From contig JAUVAJ010000018.1 in assembly GCA_030591795.1 (NCBI GenBank), positions 1-11,038 of the forward strand: a stretch of DNA of 11,038 bases, read 5' to 3'. This document shows positions 1 through 6,089 of the stretch, in pieces. The DNA is from Desulfuromonadales bacterium. GTDB taxonomy: Bacteria > Desulfobacterota > Desulfuromonadia > Desulfuromonadales > UBA2294. How positions within the stretch are numbered: the first letter of the stretch is position 1; each line of letters starts with the position of its first letter. A program made the translations under genes and the position numbers. Under the pieces are notes generated by a model that was not told the DNA's origin, searched no databases, and worked only from the letters and a program-made list of their open reading frames with translations.

Positions 1-237
1 CAGGTAACGGTTGCCGGGTTGCTGACTGGCCAAGATGTATTGCAGTGCCTGCGTAATGAAGACCTCGGCGAAGCGTTGTTGGTGCCGGATGTAGTACTCA
101 GGGATGGTGATTGTCTGTTCCTTGATGATATGTCACTGGAAGAGCTCGCCGAGCAGTTAGGCGTGACCTGCATCAAGATCCCGTGTACACCCTGGGGGGT
201 TCTTGATGCACTCGAAGATCTGGCTGACACCTATTGA
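1..237 (+). CDS. DUF512-domain protein, C-terminal fragment (5' end outside window)
   Basis: The reading frame is open from the first base and ends at TGA 235-237, giving about 78 C-terminal residues. It begins QVTVAGLLTG and continues with LLVPDVVLRDGDCLFLDD and a short Leu/Glu-rich tail. That pattern (a VTVAGLLTGQD turn, then a P-D-V-x-L-R-x-G-x-x-F-L-D-D strand-turn) matches the C-terminal end of DUF512 proteins. These are large cytoplasmic proteins of anaerobes and Firmicutes, usually described as putative Fe-S/radical-SAM-like oxidoreductases with an N-terminal PDZ-like part. The N-terminal and cysteine-containing regions are not in the window, so catalytic competence cannot be judged. 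The biochemical role of the family is not firmly known. The TPR gene starts 13 bases after the stop, so the two are probably co-transcribed. Confidence 0.8.
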   Translation, partial: QVTVAGLLTGQDVLQCLRNEDLGEALLVPDVVLRDGDCLFLDDMSLEELAEQLGVTCIKIPCTPWGVLDALEDLADTY

Positions 238-250
238 AAGGATAACTCGG

Positions 251-1039
251 ATGGCAATTGACGATTTGATGAAACAGATACAGGAGTTGCTTTCAACAGG
301 CAGCTACGCAGAAGCAATCAAGCATATAAACAAGGCTCAGGCCGAGGGTAACACTGAAGCCGATCTCGATGTACTGCTCGGCATAGCCCTGGAGGAATCT
401 GGCGACCTTAAGGGTGCGGTCACCTCATATCGCCAGGCGGTTGCCAAGAATCCGCAGGATGTCGATGCTCAATATTCATTGGCCGACATCCTGTTTGAAC
501 AGAATAATTTCGATGAGGCGTTGGCCCTCTACGGGGAAATTGCTGCAACTTTTCCGGATCAGGCAGAAGCTGAGATCAGTATGGGCCTGGTTCATTTCAG
601 TCAGGACCGAATAGACGAAGCAATTGTCTGCTACGAACGCGGCCTCAAGATTGCCCCTGAGTCGATCTTCGGTTTGAATGCTCTCGGTGACGCGCTGTTT
701 GCCAAGGGAGACATGCAGCAGGCGCTTAAGACATTTAAGCGGGTCATTGAAATTGATCCGGAAGATGCTCAGGCATATTTCAATCTGGCAGAAATGCACT
801 ATGACCTCGAAGAGTTGGAGGAGGCTGAGGCCTGTTGTCAGGAGGCCATAAACAGGGATCCAGGTTTCTCTTATGCTTATCTGACCCTTGGGAACATTTA
901 TCTTGACCTTGATGAGGCCAGCGAAGCGTTGCAGGCATTTCAGGAGTTTTTATCGCGTGAGAGTTCACCGGCGGCAGAGGATATACGATTTGAAGTTGCA
1001 GCGGTTGTCGATGGCCTGAAAGCTGAACTCGGAAGTTGA
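251..1039 (+). CDS. Tetratricopeptide-repeat protein (about seven TPRs)
   Basis: This encodes 262 residues made almost entirely of TPR helices. A degenerate repeat at about 5-33 is followed by six units with an exact 34-residue period starting near residues 37, 71, 105, 139, 173 and 207. The TPR pattern (small residue at 8, A at 20, P near 32) is visible, for example in EIDPEDAQAYFNLAEMHYDL. There is no signal peptide or membrane segment, so it is probably a cytoplasmic protein-binding scaffold whose partner cannot be told from sequence. I start it at ATG 251 because AAAGGA (237-242) lies 8 bases upstream. An earlier in-frame ATG at 203 lies inside the DUF512 gene and has no ribosome binding site. 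It sits between the DUF512 gene and the CidA/LrgB pair with short gaps, so it is probably in the same operon. Confidence 0.87.
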   Translation: MAIDDLMKQIQELLSTGSYAEAIKHINKAQAEGNTEADLDVLLGIALEESGDLKGAVTSYRQAVAKNPQDVDAQYSLADILFEQNNFDEALALYGEIAATFPDQAEAEISMGLVHFSQDRIDEAIVCYERGLKIAPESIFGLNALGDALFAKGDMQQALKTFKRVIEIDPEDAQAYFNLAEMHYDLEELEEAEACCQEAINRDPGFSYAYLTLGNIYLDLDEASEALQAFQEFLSRESSPAAEDIRFEVAAVVDGLKAELGS

Positions 1040-1049
1040 GAAATAGATC

Positions 1050-1391
1050 ATGATCAGAGGTCTGGCGATTCTGCTGTTAGTTCAATTTTCAGGTACAGTT
1101 ATTTCAACCTGGTTGTCTTTGCCAATTCCCGGGAATGTGCTCGGTATGGGGTTGCTGTTGTGTGCGCTGTTGCTCGGTTGGGTAAAAGTTGCCTGGTTGG
1201 AAGAAGCCGCCGATCTGCTTTTGTCAAATATGGCCCTGTTTTTTGTCCCGGCCGGGGTCGGTGTTATGGTGTATGCCGATCTGATCGGGCGGGAGTGGTT
1301 GCCGATCAGTGTCGGCCTTGTCCTCAGCACCTTCTTTGTGATGGCCGTGACCGGGTGGGTTGAACAGTCTTTGTCAGGTCGGGAGAAATAG
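1050..1391 (+). CDS. CidA/LrgA family holin-like membrane protein
   Basis: A 113-residue, very hydrophobic protein with four predicted membrane helices (about residues 1-20, 26-46, 58-78 and 85-105). Family signatures are the early PIPGNVLGMGLL segment and the following LLSNMALFFVPAGVGVM stretch, both highly typical of CidA/LrgA (UPF0299/YohJ) proteins. Length matches the family. In Staphylococcus these proteins were described as holin-like or antiholin-like factors affecting murein hydrolase export and cell lysis. Later work on plant and bacterial homologues points to transport of glycolate, pyruvate or other small organic acids together with the LrgB partner. Start ATG 1050 has only a weak upstream purine stretch (GGAAG at 1031-1035, then TTGAGAA). 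The LrgB partner starts one base after its stop, so the two are almost certainly translationally coupled. CidA and LrgA cannot be separated here. Confidence 0.92.
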   Translation: MIRGLAILLLVQFSGTVISTWLSLPIPGNVLGMGLLLCALLLGWVKVAWLEEAADLLLSNMALFFVPAGVGVMVYADLIGREWLPISVGLVLSTFFVMAVTGWVEQSLSGREK

Positions 1392-1392
1392 C

Positions 1393-2091
1393 ATGCTTGC
1401 TGCTCTGACTTCACAGCCGTTGTTTGGTATCGGGCTTACGCTGTCGGTATTTGTTCTGGCGCAGAAAATTTATCAAAAGAAAAACAGGAACGTACTGTTA
1501 ACTCCGGTCGCGGTGACCATTGCGACGATTATTGTGATTCTGTCACTGAGTGGCATCCCGTATACTGCATATTTCAACGGTGGCCAATTTATTCATTTTC
1601 TCCTCGGCCCTTCGGTTGTCGCCCTGGCGGTACCTCTCTATAGGCGTCGGCATGAGATCTACGCAAAACGCGGGCCAATTCTGGCCGGTGTTGTGGCAGG
1701 AGCGTTGGTGTCGATTGTTACAGCCAGCGGCCTGACCTGGCTGCTCGGTGGTAGTCGTGAGGTCGTGTTGTCAATGGCACCAAAGTCAGTAACAACGCCG
1801 ATTGCCATTGGTCTGGCAGAAAAGATTGGTGGTATCTCCGAATTGACAGCGGCCATTGTTGTGCTGACCGGTTGCCTCGGGGCTATCTGTGGGCCGGAAT
1901 TTTGTCGGTTGATCGGGATCACCTCGCCAGCAGCGACCGGTCTGGCCGTAGGGACCGCATCGCATGGAATCGGGACGGCGCGTATGTTGGAACTTGATCA
2001 TTTTGCCGGAGCGGTTTCCGGACTCGCCATAGGTCTTAATGGGCTGGTGACTGCATTTATGTTGCCGGTGCTTTTTTTACTGTTTGCTTGA
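1393..2091 (+). CDS. lrgB: LrgB/CidB family membrane protein
   Basis: This encodes 232 residues with several hydrophobic helices. Family blocks are all present: FNGGQFIHFLLGPSVVALAVPLY near residues 57-79, PKSVTTPIAIGLAEKIGG in the middle, and ASHGIGTARMLE near the C terminus. It is the partner of the CidA-like protein just upstream. In plants the two halves occur fused as the plastidial glycolate/glycerate transporter PLGG1, and bacterial pairs have been linked to pyruvate or organic-acid export and to lysis control. Start ATG 1393 is preferred over an in-frame codon at 1360 because GGGAGA (1381-1386) lies 6 bases before it and because 1393 falls one base after the preceding stop. The transcript is closed by the hairpin at 2133-2167. 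Substrate cannot be read from the sequence. Confidence 0.94.
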   Translation: MLAALTSQPLFGIGLTLSVFVLAQKIYQKKNRNVLLTPVAVTIATIIVILSLSGIPYTAYFNGGQFIHFLLGPSVVALAVPLYRRRHEIYAKRGPILAGVVAGALVSIVTASGLTWLLGGSREVVLSMAPKSVTTPIAIGLAEKIGGISELTAAIVVLTGCLGAICGPEFCRLIGITSPAATGLAVGTASHGIGTARMLELDHFAGAVSGLAIGLNGLVTAFMLPVLFLLFA

Positions 2092-2132
2092 CCGACATAT
2101 GATCGGCCGGAAAGTATTATCGGTCCGGGCAT

Positions 2133-2167
2133 AAAAAAAGGCAGGCGCCATAAGCACCTGCCTTTTT
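2133..2167. terminator. Two-way rho-independent terminator between convergent genes
   Basis: GGCAGG (2140-2145) pairs with CCTGCC (2157-2162) around an 11-base loop. The stem is flanked by A residues on the left and TTTTT (2163-2167) on the right, which extend the pairing. The plus strand reads stem then T-run, serving the lrgB operon. The minus strand also reads stem then a T-run, serving the PxxKW gene that ends at 2192. Confidence 0.85.
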
Positions 2168-2191
2168 AATTAATCTGCAACGGAAAAATGA

Positions 2192-2473
2192 TCACCTACC
2201 GGCGGCACGTTTCGACGCCTTGAGCGGGTTGACTTTCTGCTCAATGTTATCGATCTTGATTTTCTGGTGCGTAGCAAAGTTACAAAGACCACTGGTCCAT
2301 TTCTTCTCCGGGGCCGGATAGGAAGTACAGACCGGGCCAATTTCACTTTCAACAATACGGTTACAACCTTCACAGGCTTCAACGACATTGTGACAACTGT
2401 TGCCTTCAAAAACACAACCACTTTTAGACCAGAAGGTACACTCGATACCTGGTTGAATAGTCTGACACTGCAT
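2192..2473 (-). CDS. PxxKW-family cysteine-rich protein
   Basis: A 93-residue soluble protein with eight cysteines (residues 3, 12, 20, 27, 34, 37, 49, 64), including a CEGC pair at 34-37, and the signature P55-E-K-K-W59. This matches the small PxxKW cysteine-rich family found mainly in Geobacter/Desulfuromonas-type and sulfate-reducing bacteria. The function is unknown to me. The cysteine spacing suggests metal (Fe-S or zinc) binding, but that is inference. The C-terminal 25 residues are Lys/Arg-rich and cysteine-free. Start ATG 2473 is chosen because GAGGAGG (2481-2487) lies 7 bases upstream, a very strong ribosome binding site. In-frame codons further upstream lie within the apparent promoter. 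No signal peptide is seen, so it is probably cytoplasmic. It is divergent from the YkgJ-type gene, another eight-cysteine protein. Confidence 0.87.
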   Translation of the reverse strand: MQCQTIQPGIECTFWSKSGCVFEGNSCHNVVEACEGCNRIVESEIGPVCTSYPAPEKKWTSGLCNFATHQKIKIDNIEQKVNPLKASKRAAGR

Positions 2474-2530
2474 GGAAAAACCTCCTCGTACGTTTAGCTT
2501 TGTTACTAGCTTCGTTCTCACGAATTCGGC

Positions 2531-2560
2531 ATTCTGACCGATCTTGGATACGTATGTCAA
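2531..2560 (-). promoter_or_regulatory. Putative sigma70 promoter for the PxxKW gene
   Basis: On the minus strand a perfect TTGACA (2555-2560) is followed after 18 bases by CAGAAT (2531-2536), four of six matches to the -10 consensus. The expected start near 2524 leaves a leader of about 50 bases that includes the strong ribosome binding site. Inferred from pattern only. Confidence 0.45.
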
Positions 2561-2587
2561 TAGTTATTTTTCTTAACCAGAATTGCC

Positions 2588-2617
2588 TTGACCGGTCAAC
2601 TGTCAGCCAGCTAATGT
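2588..2617 (+). promoter_or_regulatory. Putative sigma70 promoter with overlapping palindrome, YkgJ-type gene
   Basis: TTGACC (2588-2593), an 18-base spacer and TAATGT (2612-2617) form a plausible promoter 20 bases before the start at 2636. The -35 hexamer is the left half of a perfect 12-bp palindrome, TTGACCGGTCAA (2588-2599). A protein bound there would touch RNA polymerase directly. Promoter and operator are both inferred. Confidence 0.4.
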
Positions 2618-2635
2618 TCAGTCGGGAGGCATGCG

Positions 2636-2917
2636 ATGTCTAGAGAAGCCTGGGATAGCCGTTGCCAGCGTTGTGGACGCTGCTGTCATGAAAAAATAGA
2701 GCATGATGGCCAGATTTTTTACACGGATGTTCCGTGTGAACATCTTGATTTGAGCACCCGGCATTGCCAGATATATTCTGAGCGGCACCAGCTTAAACCG
2801 CAATGCATGCCGTTGACCCCGGAAACCTTGCAACAGGGTATTCTTCCGCAGGACTGTCCGTACGTTGCAAATCTCGATAACTACAATGCCCCTCAGCTTA
2901 CGGACGAGGAGGTTTGA
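2636..2917 (+). CDS. YkgJ-family cysteine-cluster protein
   Basis: A 93-residue protein with cysteines at 10, 13, 16, 17, 34, 44, 57 and 74. The N-terminal C-x2-C-G-x-C-C block, then C-x9-C-x-I-Y-x2-R and later P-x-C, is the signature of the YkgJ/YcgN (UPF0153) group, thought to bind zinc or an Fe-S cluster. No specific reaction is established for this small form. Start ATG 2636 has GGGAGG (2624-2629) 6 bases upstream. An ATG at 2631 is in another frame and too close to the ribosome binding site. There is no signal peptide or membrane helix. The gene ends 14 bases from the convergent lipoprotein gene, with no room for a terminator hairpin between them. It may form a functional pair with the divergent PxxKW gene, but only their shared spacer supports this. 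Confidence 0.88.
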   Translation: MSREAWDSRCQRCGRCCHEKIEHDGQIFYTDVPCEHLDLSTRHCQIYSERHQLKPQCMPLTPETLQQGILPQDCPYVANLDNYNAPQLTDEEV

Positions 2918-2931
2918 GTATACCATCCGGT

Positions 2932-3552
2932 TTATAACACGCTTTCTTCTGTAATCAGTTCGAGCCTTTTCAGCTGCTGTCTGGCGGTGTTTGTGGCGAC
3001 CAGAGACGGTTGGTGGTTAGGGTGGAACCGACTGATTCTCTGCCAGATATGTATAGCAATGTCCAGCTCCCCTGCACGATAAGCGATCAGACCATTAAGC
3101 ATCAGTCGGTCTGCACATTGTTCAATTTCGGTGTCGATTTCATCGAGAGTCAAGTTGATGGTCGATTGCAGATGGGGATCGATCGGATAAATTTCATGCG
3201 CCAGACGGAAAAGTCTGCCGGCTCTTTCTGGCCGATCAATAATCCTCGCTTCATCAGCCGAATGTAAAAGTAGGTTTGTCACCTCTGTGTAAAGGTCTGA
3301 CAGGAATAATTCTGAAACACTTTCTCGCCGTGAGTCAAGAAGGTCCCGTTGAGCCTGCTCGATGTCCCCCTGCACCAGAGCTTGTTTTATTTGCTGCTGA
3401 CTTTTGTTTGCCTGTTGTTCTGCCGTAGTTATATTCCAGTAGTTCAGGCTGAAGACGGATTCATTCCAGGATTCGAAATTTGGTGAGGTGCATCCACAAA
3501 TGAACAGAACAGCCAGTGGTAAGATATGTTTCATATCAACTACGACGCGCAT
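2932..3552 (-). CDS. Predicted lipoprotein with a C-terminal TPR-like repeat
   Basis: A 206-residue protein with a short signal peptide. After a basic start, hydrophobic residues 10-18 lead to F-I-C-G-C, with C21 the likely lipidated cysteine. The -2 cysteine is unusual for a lipobox. The mature part is helical and Gln/Glu-rich. Residues about 151-185 (LNGLIAYRAGELDIAIHIWQ...HP) match a TPR unit, and residues about 108-127 look like a degenerate one. I recognise no named family. Start ATG 3552 has GGAG (3558-3561) 5 bases upstream and overlaps the end of the HD-GYP gene by 13 bases. An in-frame ATG at 3534 gives a tidier signal peptide (MKHILPL) but has no ribosome binding site. The overlap implies translational coupling to the HD-GYP protein, so it may be an envelope partner of that sensor. 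This is inference. Confidence 0.75.
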   Translation of the reverse strand: MRVVVDMKHILPLAVLFICGCTSPNFESWNESVFSLNYWNITTAEQQANKSQQQIKQALVQGDIEQAQRDLLDSRRESVSELFLSDLYTEVTNLLLHSADEARIIDRPERAGRLFRLAHEIYPIDPHLQSTINLTLDEIDTEIEQCADRLMLNGLIAYRAGELDIAIHIWQRISRFHPNHQPSLVATNTARQQLKRLELITEESVL

Positions 3553-5063
3553 GCGATCTCCGGTCGTTCCGTGTTTTTAAATAGTTCTTCAGGGAGCGAT
3601 GATGCAATTGCTATAAATGGCTCAATAAGGGCCGGATTGAATTGCTTCCCGCTGCAGAAGCGTATTTCCTGAAACGCTTCATCCCGACTGCGGCCTTTGC
3701 GGTATGGCCTTGAGCTGGTCATTGCATCATAGGTGTCAGCCAGGGCGACAATTTGTGCGTGCAGAGGGATGGCGTCGCCACACAATTGATCAGGGTAGCC
3801 GGTGCCATCATACCGTTCATGATGGTGTTTAACGGTCGGGATGTATTTGTGCAGGGAAGGGGTTAGTTCCAGAATCTGTGAACCTAAAATCGGGTGTTTA
3901 ATGATTTGTTGCAACTCGTTTTGGTCAAGTTTGCCTGCCTTGTTCAAGATGGCATCCGGGATATGAATTTTTCCGATATCATGCAGCAGACAGGCGAGTT
4001 CAAGTTCTTTTAGCTCTTTTTTGGAGAAGCTAAGGTTTTCTGCAAGACCGAGAGCTAATTGGGCAACACGCGCCGAGTGCCCATAGGTGTAATTGTCTCG
4101 CGCGTCGAGAGCCGCAGCGAGAATCCGGACCATATCACCGTACGATGACTCCAGCTCTGTTGCATAGCCTTGCAGATTTTCTTTCTGCTGCTGGATTACC
4201 CGCGTCATGTGGTTGAAGTTGTGGGTCAATATTCCTAGCTCATCGTTTGACATAACCGGAATATCATCGCTTAGCTCGCCGTTTTGCAGTCTGGAAACAC
4301 CTTCGGTCAAGCGTTCTATCGGACGGGTCAGGACTGATGCCAGCAGCATAGCGCCAAGCAGGGCAAGAGCGGTCGCCGCGGTGGCAATTAGAAAAACATT
4401 TCTATGGGCAGAGCTCTTTGCCAAGACAAGCTCCTGAGTGCTGATGCCAATAACGACACTACCTACCAGCTGGTCGGCAAAGATTATCGGTCGGCTGAAT
4501 TCAAAGCATTCGACACCGTCGCGTAACCCTCTTACGACTTCAAAGTCGGCTTGCTGAGCAAGTGGAACTCCAGACATTAATGCAAAGTTGCCGCCTACTT
4601 CATCAAGACGGTTATGCGCTAAGATATTCTGTTCCAGGTCGAGAATTGTGACATACACAAGTTCTGTCTGCGCCCGTTCGATCTGTGCGGCAAGATTATC
4701 GAGCGCCAGACGATCATTTGTCAGGAGGCTGTAGCCTGCCGGCGTCGCTGCGGCCTGTGTGATGGCACTCCCTCGTTGAATCAGGGAGTGTAACAGGGAC
4801 CGATCCATGACCTGTATAACAATTATTGCTATGCTGAATGATGTCACGGCGATCAATAAAAACACGAACAGTGTGAGCCTGAAACGGATGCCACGGCAGA
4901 AGTCGACCGGAGTTTTTCCAGACAGCTGACCGCCGGGATTTCGCATCCGCCTCGTTAGCATAGCTTGGATGTTTTTTAGAAAGTTTTGCGTGCTACGCCG
5001 TACGGCCAGGATCACACGGGATGGTGGCAAAACAACTCGGGGGGGATACTTCGAGCGGAACAT
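3540..5063 (-). CDS. Membrane sensor HD-GYP protein, predicted c-di-GMP phosphodiesterase
   Basis: Up to 507 residues. A basic N-terminal tail (1-58) precedes membrane helix 1 (about 61-85). A periplasmic sensing region of about 135 residues follows (86-221; its TELVYVTILDLEQNILAH segment is PAS/Cache-like), then helix 2 (about 222-246), HAMP (about 243-297) and a C-terminal HD-GYP domain (about 310-495). Expected HD-GYP residues are present: H329, H361-D362 in HDIGK, H390, H413/H414 in HHERYDGTGYP and D443. It should therefore hydrolyse c-di-GMP in the cytoplasm in response to a periplasmic signal. There is no receiver or GGDEF domain. The start is uncertain. ATG 5063 is the longest choice but lacks a ribosome binding site and falls about 3 bases after the predicted transcript start. 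ATG 4946 (468 residues) has GAGG shortly upstream. The downstream lipoprotein gene overlaps by 13 bases. Confidence 0.93.
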   Translation of the reverse strand: MFRSKYPPRVVLPPSRVILAVRRSTQNFLKNIQAMLTRRMRNPGGQLSGKTPVDFCRGIRFRLTLFVFLLIAVTSFSIAIIVIQVMDRSLLHSLIQRGSAITQAAATPAGYSLLTNDRLALDNLAAQIERAQTELVYVTILDLEQNILAHNRLDEVGGNFALMSGVPLAQQADFEVVRGLRDGVECFEFSRPIIFADQLVGSVVIGISTQELVLAKSSAHRNVFLIATAATALALLGAMLLASVLTRPIERLTEGVSRLQNGELSDDIPVMSNDELGILTHNFNHMTRVIQQQKENLQGYATELESSYGDMVRILAAALDARDNYTYGHSARVAQLALGLAENLSFSKKELKELELACLLHDIGKIHIPDAILNKAGKLDQNELQQIIKHPILGSQILELTPSLHKYIPTVKHHHERYDGTGYPDQLCGDAIPLHAQIVALADTYDAMTSSRPYRKGRSRDEAFQEIRFCSGKQFNPALIEPFIAIASSLPEELFKNTERPEIACAS

Positions 5064-5072
5064 CAGATGATT

Positions 5073-5102
5073 TATATAGCCTAGAACCTGAATTTAGTGC
5101 AA
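5073..5102 (-). promoter_or_regulatory. Putative sigma70 promoter for the HD-GYP gene
   Basis: On the minus strand TTGCAC (5097-5102), an 18-base spacer and TATATA (5073-5078) form a plausible promoter. The start would be near 5066, almost on top of the ATG at 5063. Either the mRNA is close to leaderless or translation begins at a downstream ATG. Inferred from pattern only. Confidence 0.4.
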
Positions 5103-5120
5103 CAGTTTTTCTTCGCAAAC

Positions 5121-5150
5121 AACGAAAAAGCCGCCCGTAAATGGGCGGCT
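5121..5150 (-). terminator. Rho-independent terminator after the lipoprotein gene
   Basis: AGCCGCCC (5129-5136) and GGGCGGCT (5143-5150) form an 8-bp GC-rich stem with a 6-base loop. On the minus strand it is followed by TTTTCGTT (5121-5128). It lies 30 bases past the stop of the gene ending at 5180 and separates it from the HD-GYP promoter. Confidence 0.82.
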
Positions 5151-5179
5151 CTCAGTAAATACTGCAAGTTACAACGACT

Positions 5180-5839
5180 TTAAAAAACACCGCCGCTTGA
5201 CATCTCTTTGACAAACTTGTCGATAAGTTCACTCAAGTCACTGTTGATGTCGCCACCGGGCGCTGTCTCCGATTGTGCCGACCAGATTGGTCTCTCCTGC
5301 TCATTTTCAACCGTATAAAGAGTCGATTCAATAGTCAGGACATCATAGTTCTGAACCCGGGACGGGGTGTGTGTAACATCGTAGCTGGCGGAGTAGTTCG
5401 GGTACCAGCGGTTGTAACTGCCGCCTGCCCGGTAACTATTGTAGTCTCCGGTGCGAACGCTGGTCTGGGATGGGGTGACAACGGTCTCAGTCCGCTTGTC
5501 GATCAGTTTAGTGACCATGACGCTGTCAATACTGTTGGTCTGCATAAATTGCAGAACTACATCGCGCTCGAGTTTTTCACCGTGATTAACCATCCGATAT
5601 GCCGGTGTTGCCAGTACACCTTTCTCCTTAAGCCTGATAACCATCATGTCCTCAAAAGAGCGTTTGACCATTTCGTTATCACTTACACCAAGCACCAGAA
5701 TATGATTAGCGCTTCCTTTAGTGAGACCAGGGTCAGACCAGGAGCCGATGATTGAAGATGTAGAACATCCGGTTAACAGTAGCGTTGCAACCGTAAGTGT
5801 GATTACAGTTTTCATAAACAATGGCAAGGTGCGCTGCAT
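5180..5839 (-). CDS. Predicted lipoprotein of unassigned family
   Basis: A 219-residue protein with a lipoprotein signal peptide: basic start, hydrophobic stretch to L22-T23-G24-C25, then S-T-S-S (no +2 Asp, so outer-membrane sorting would be expected by the E. coli rule). The mature part opens with IIGSWSDPG. An alpha/beta-like segment follows at about 46-80 (HILVLGVSDNEMVKRSFEDM, then RLKEKG and an ATPAY turn), and another near 104-111. A low-complexity region rich in Tyr, Asn, Ser and Gly lies at about 133-155. The end (LIESTLYT..., then IWSAQSET and SELIDKFVKEM) resembles the closing strand and helix of small envelope lipoproteins. I cannot name the family. Start ATG 5839 is supported by AGGAGG (5846-5851). 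ATG 5815 is a weaker option. It is flanked by its own promoter and terminator, so it is likely a single-gene transcript. Confidence 0.8.
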   Translation of the reverse strand: MQRTLPLFMKTVITLTVATLLLTGCSTSSIIGSWSDPGLTKGSANHILVLGVSDNEMVKRSFEDMMVIRLKEKGVLATPAYRMVNHGEKLERDVVLQFMQTNSIDSVMVTKLIDKRTETVVTPSQTSVRTGDYNSYRAGGSYNRWYPNYSASYDVTHTPSRVQNYDVLTIESTLYTVENEQERPIWSAQSETAPGGDINSDLSELIDKFVKEMSSGGVF

Positions 5840-5845
5840 GGTAAG

Positions 5846-5851
5846 CCTCCT
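5846..5851 (-). promoter_or_regulatory. Strong ribosome binding site fixing the lipoprotein start
   Basis: AGGAGG on the minus strand lies 6 bases before ATG 5839, which favours that codon over the in-frame ATG at 5815. A -10-like TATACT (minus strand, 5864-5869) stands about 25 bases before the ATG. Its -35 region is poor (TTTAGA or similar), so the promoter itself is uncertain. Confidence 0.6.
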
Positions 5852-6002
5852 GATAAGCGTTACAGTATAAAATCTTAATGCAATATTTTCTAAAAGTAGC
5901 GAATTTTTGTTCGGAAAGCAAGTATAGCATAGATCAAACGCAGGTTTTATGTGCCGATGTAAATTGATAGTTGCGAACCGGGATAGCAGTATGGCTGTGG
6001 TT

Positions 6003-6043
6003 AAAATAAAAAAGGGACGCCGGAATAACCGGCGCCCCTTTTT
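6003..6043 (-). terminator. Rho-independent terminator of hcp
   Basis: The stem is 6014-6023 against 6029-6038 with a 5-base loop, flanked by A-rich and T-rich runs. One stem position pairs as U-G only on the minus strand and is an A-C mismatch on the plus strand. The T-rich tail on the minus side (6003-6013) is also longer. It therefore works best for the hcp transcript ending at 6090. The 5840-6002 stretch beside it holds no gene that I can support. Confidence 0.83.
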
Positions 6044-6089
6044 GCTGTAACGAACTATCTATTTGTCCGAGAAATTCTTTGCAGGCAGC

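Noticed and set aside
2631..2633. ATG just before the YkgJ-type gene as an alternative start
   Set aside because: It is in a different frame and only one base from GGGAGG. The frame from 2636 carries the full cysteine signature.
5273..5755. 160-codon open frame on the plus strand opposite the lipoprotein gene
   Set aside because: The minus-strand frame has a lipobox, a strong ribosome binding site and a terminator. The plus frame has none of these.
5930..6002. Possible riboswitch or small RNA (including a c-di-GMP riboswitch) between the lipoprotein gene and hcp
   Set aside because: No conserved riboswitch core or stable paired structure could be found by eye, and the only clear hairpin is the hcp terminator next to it.
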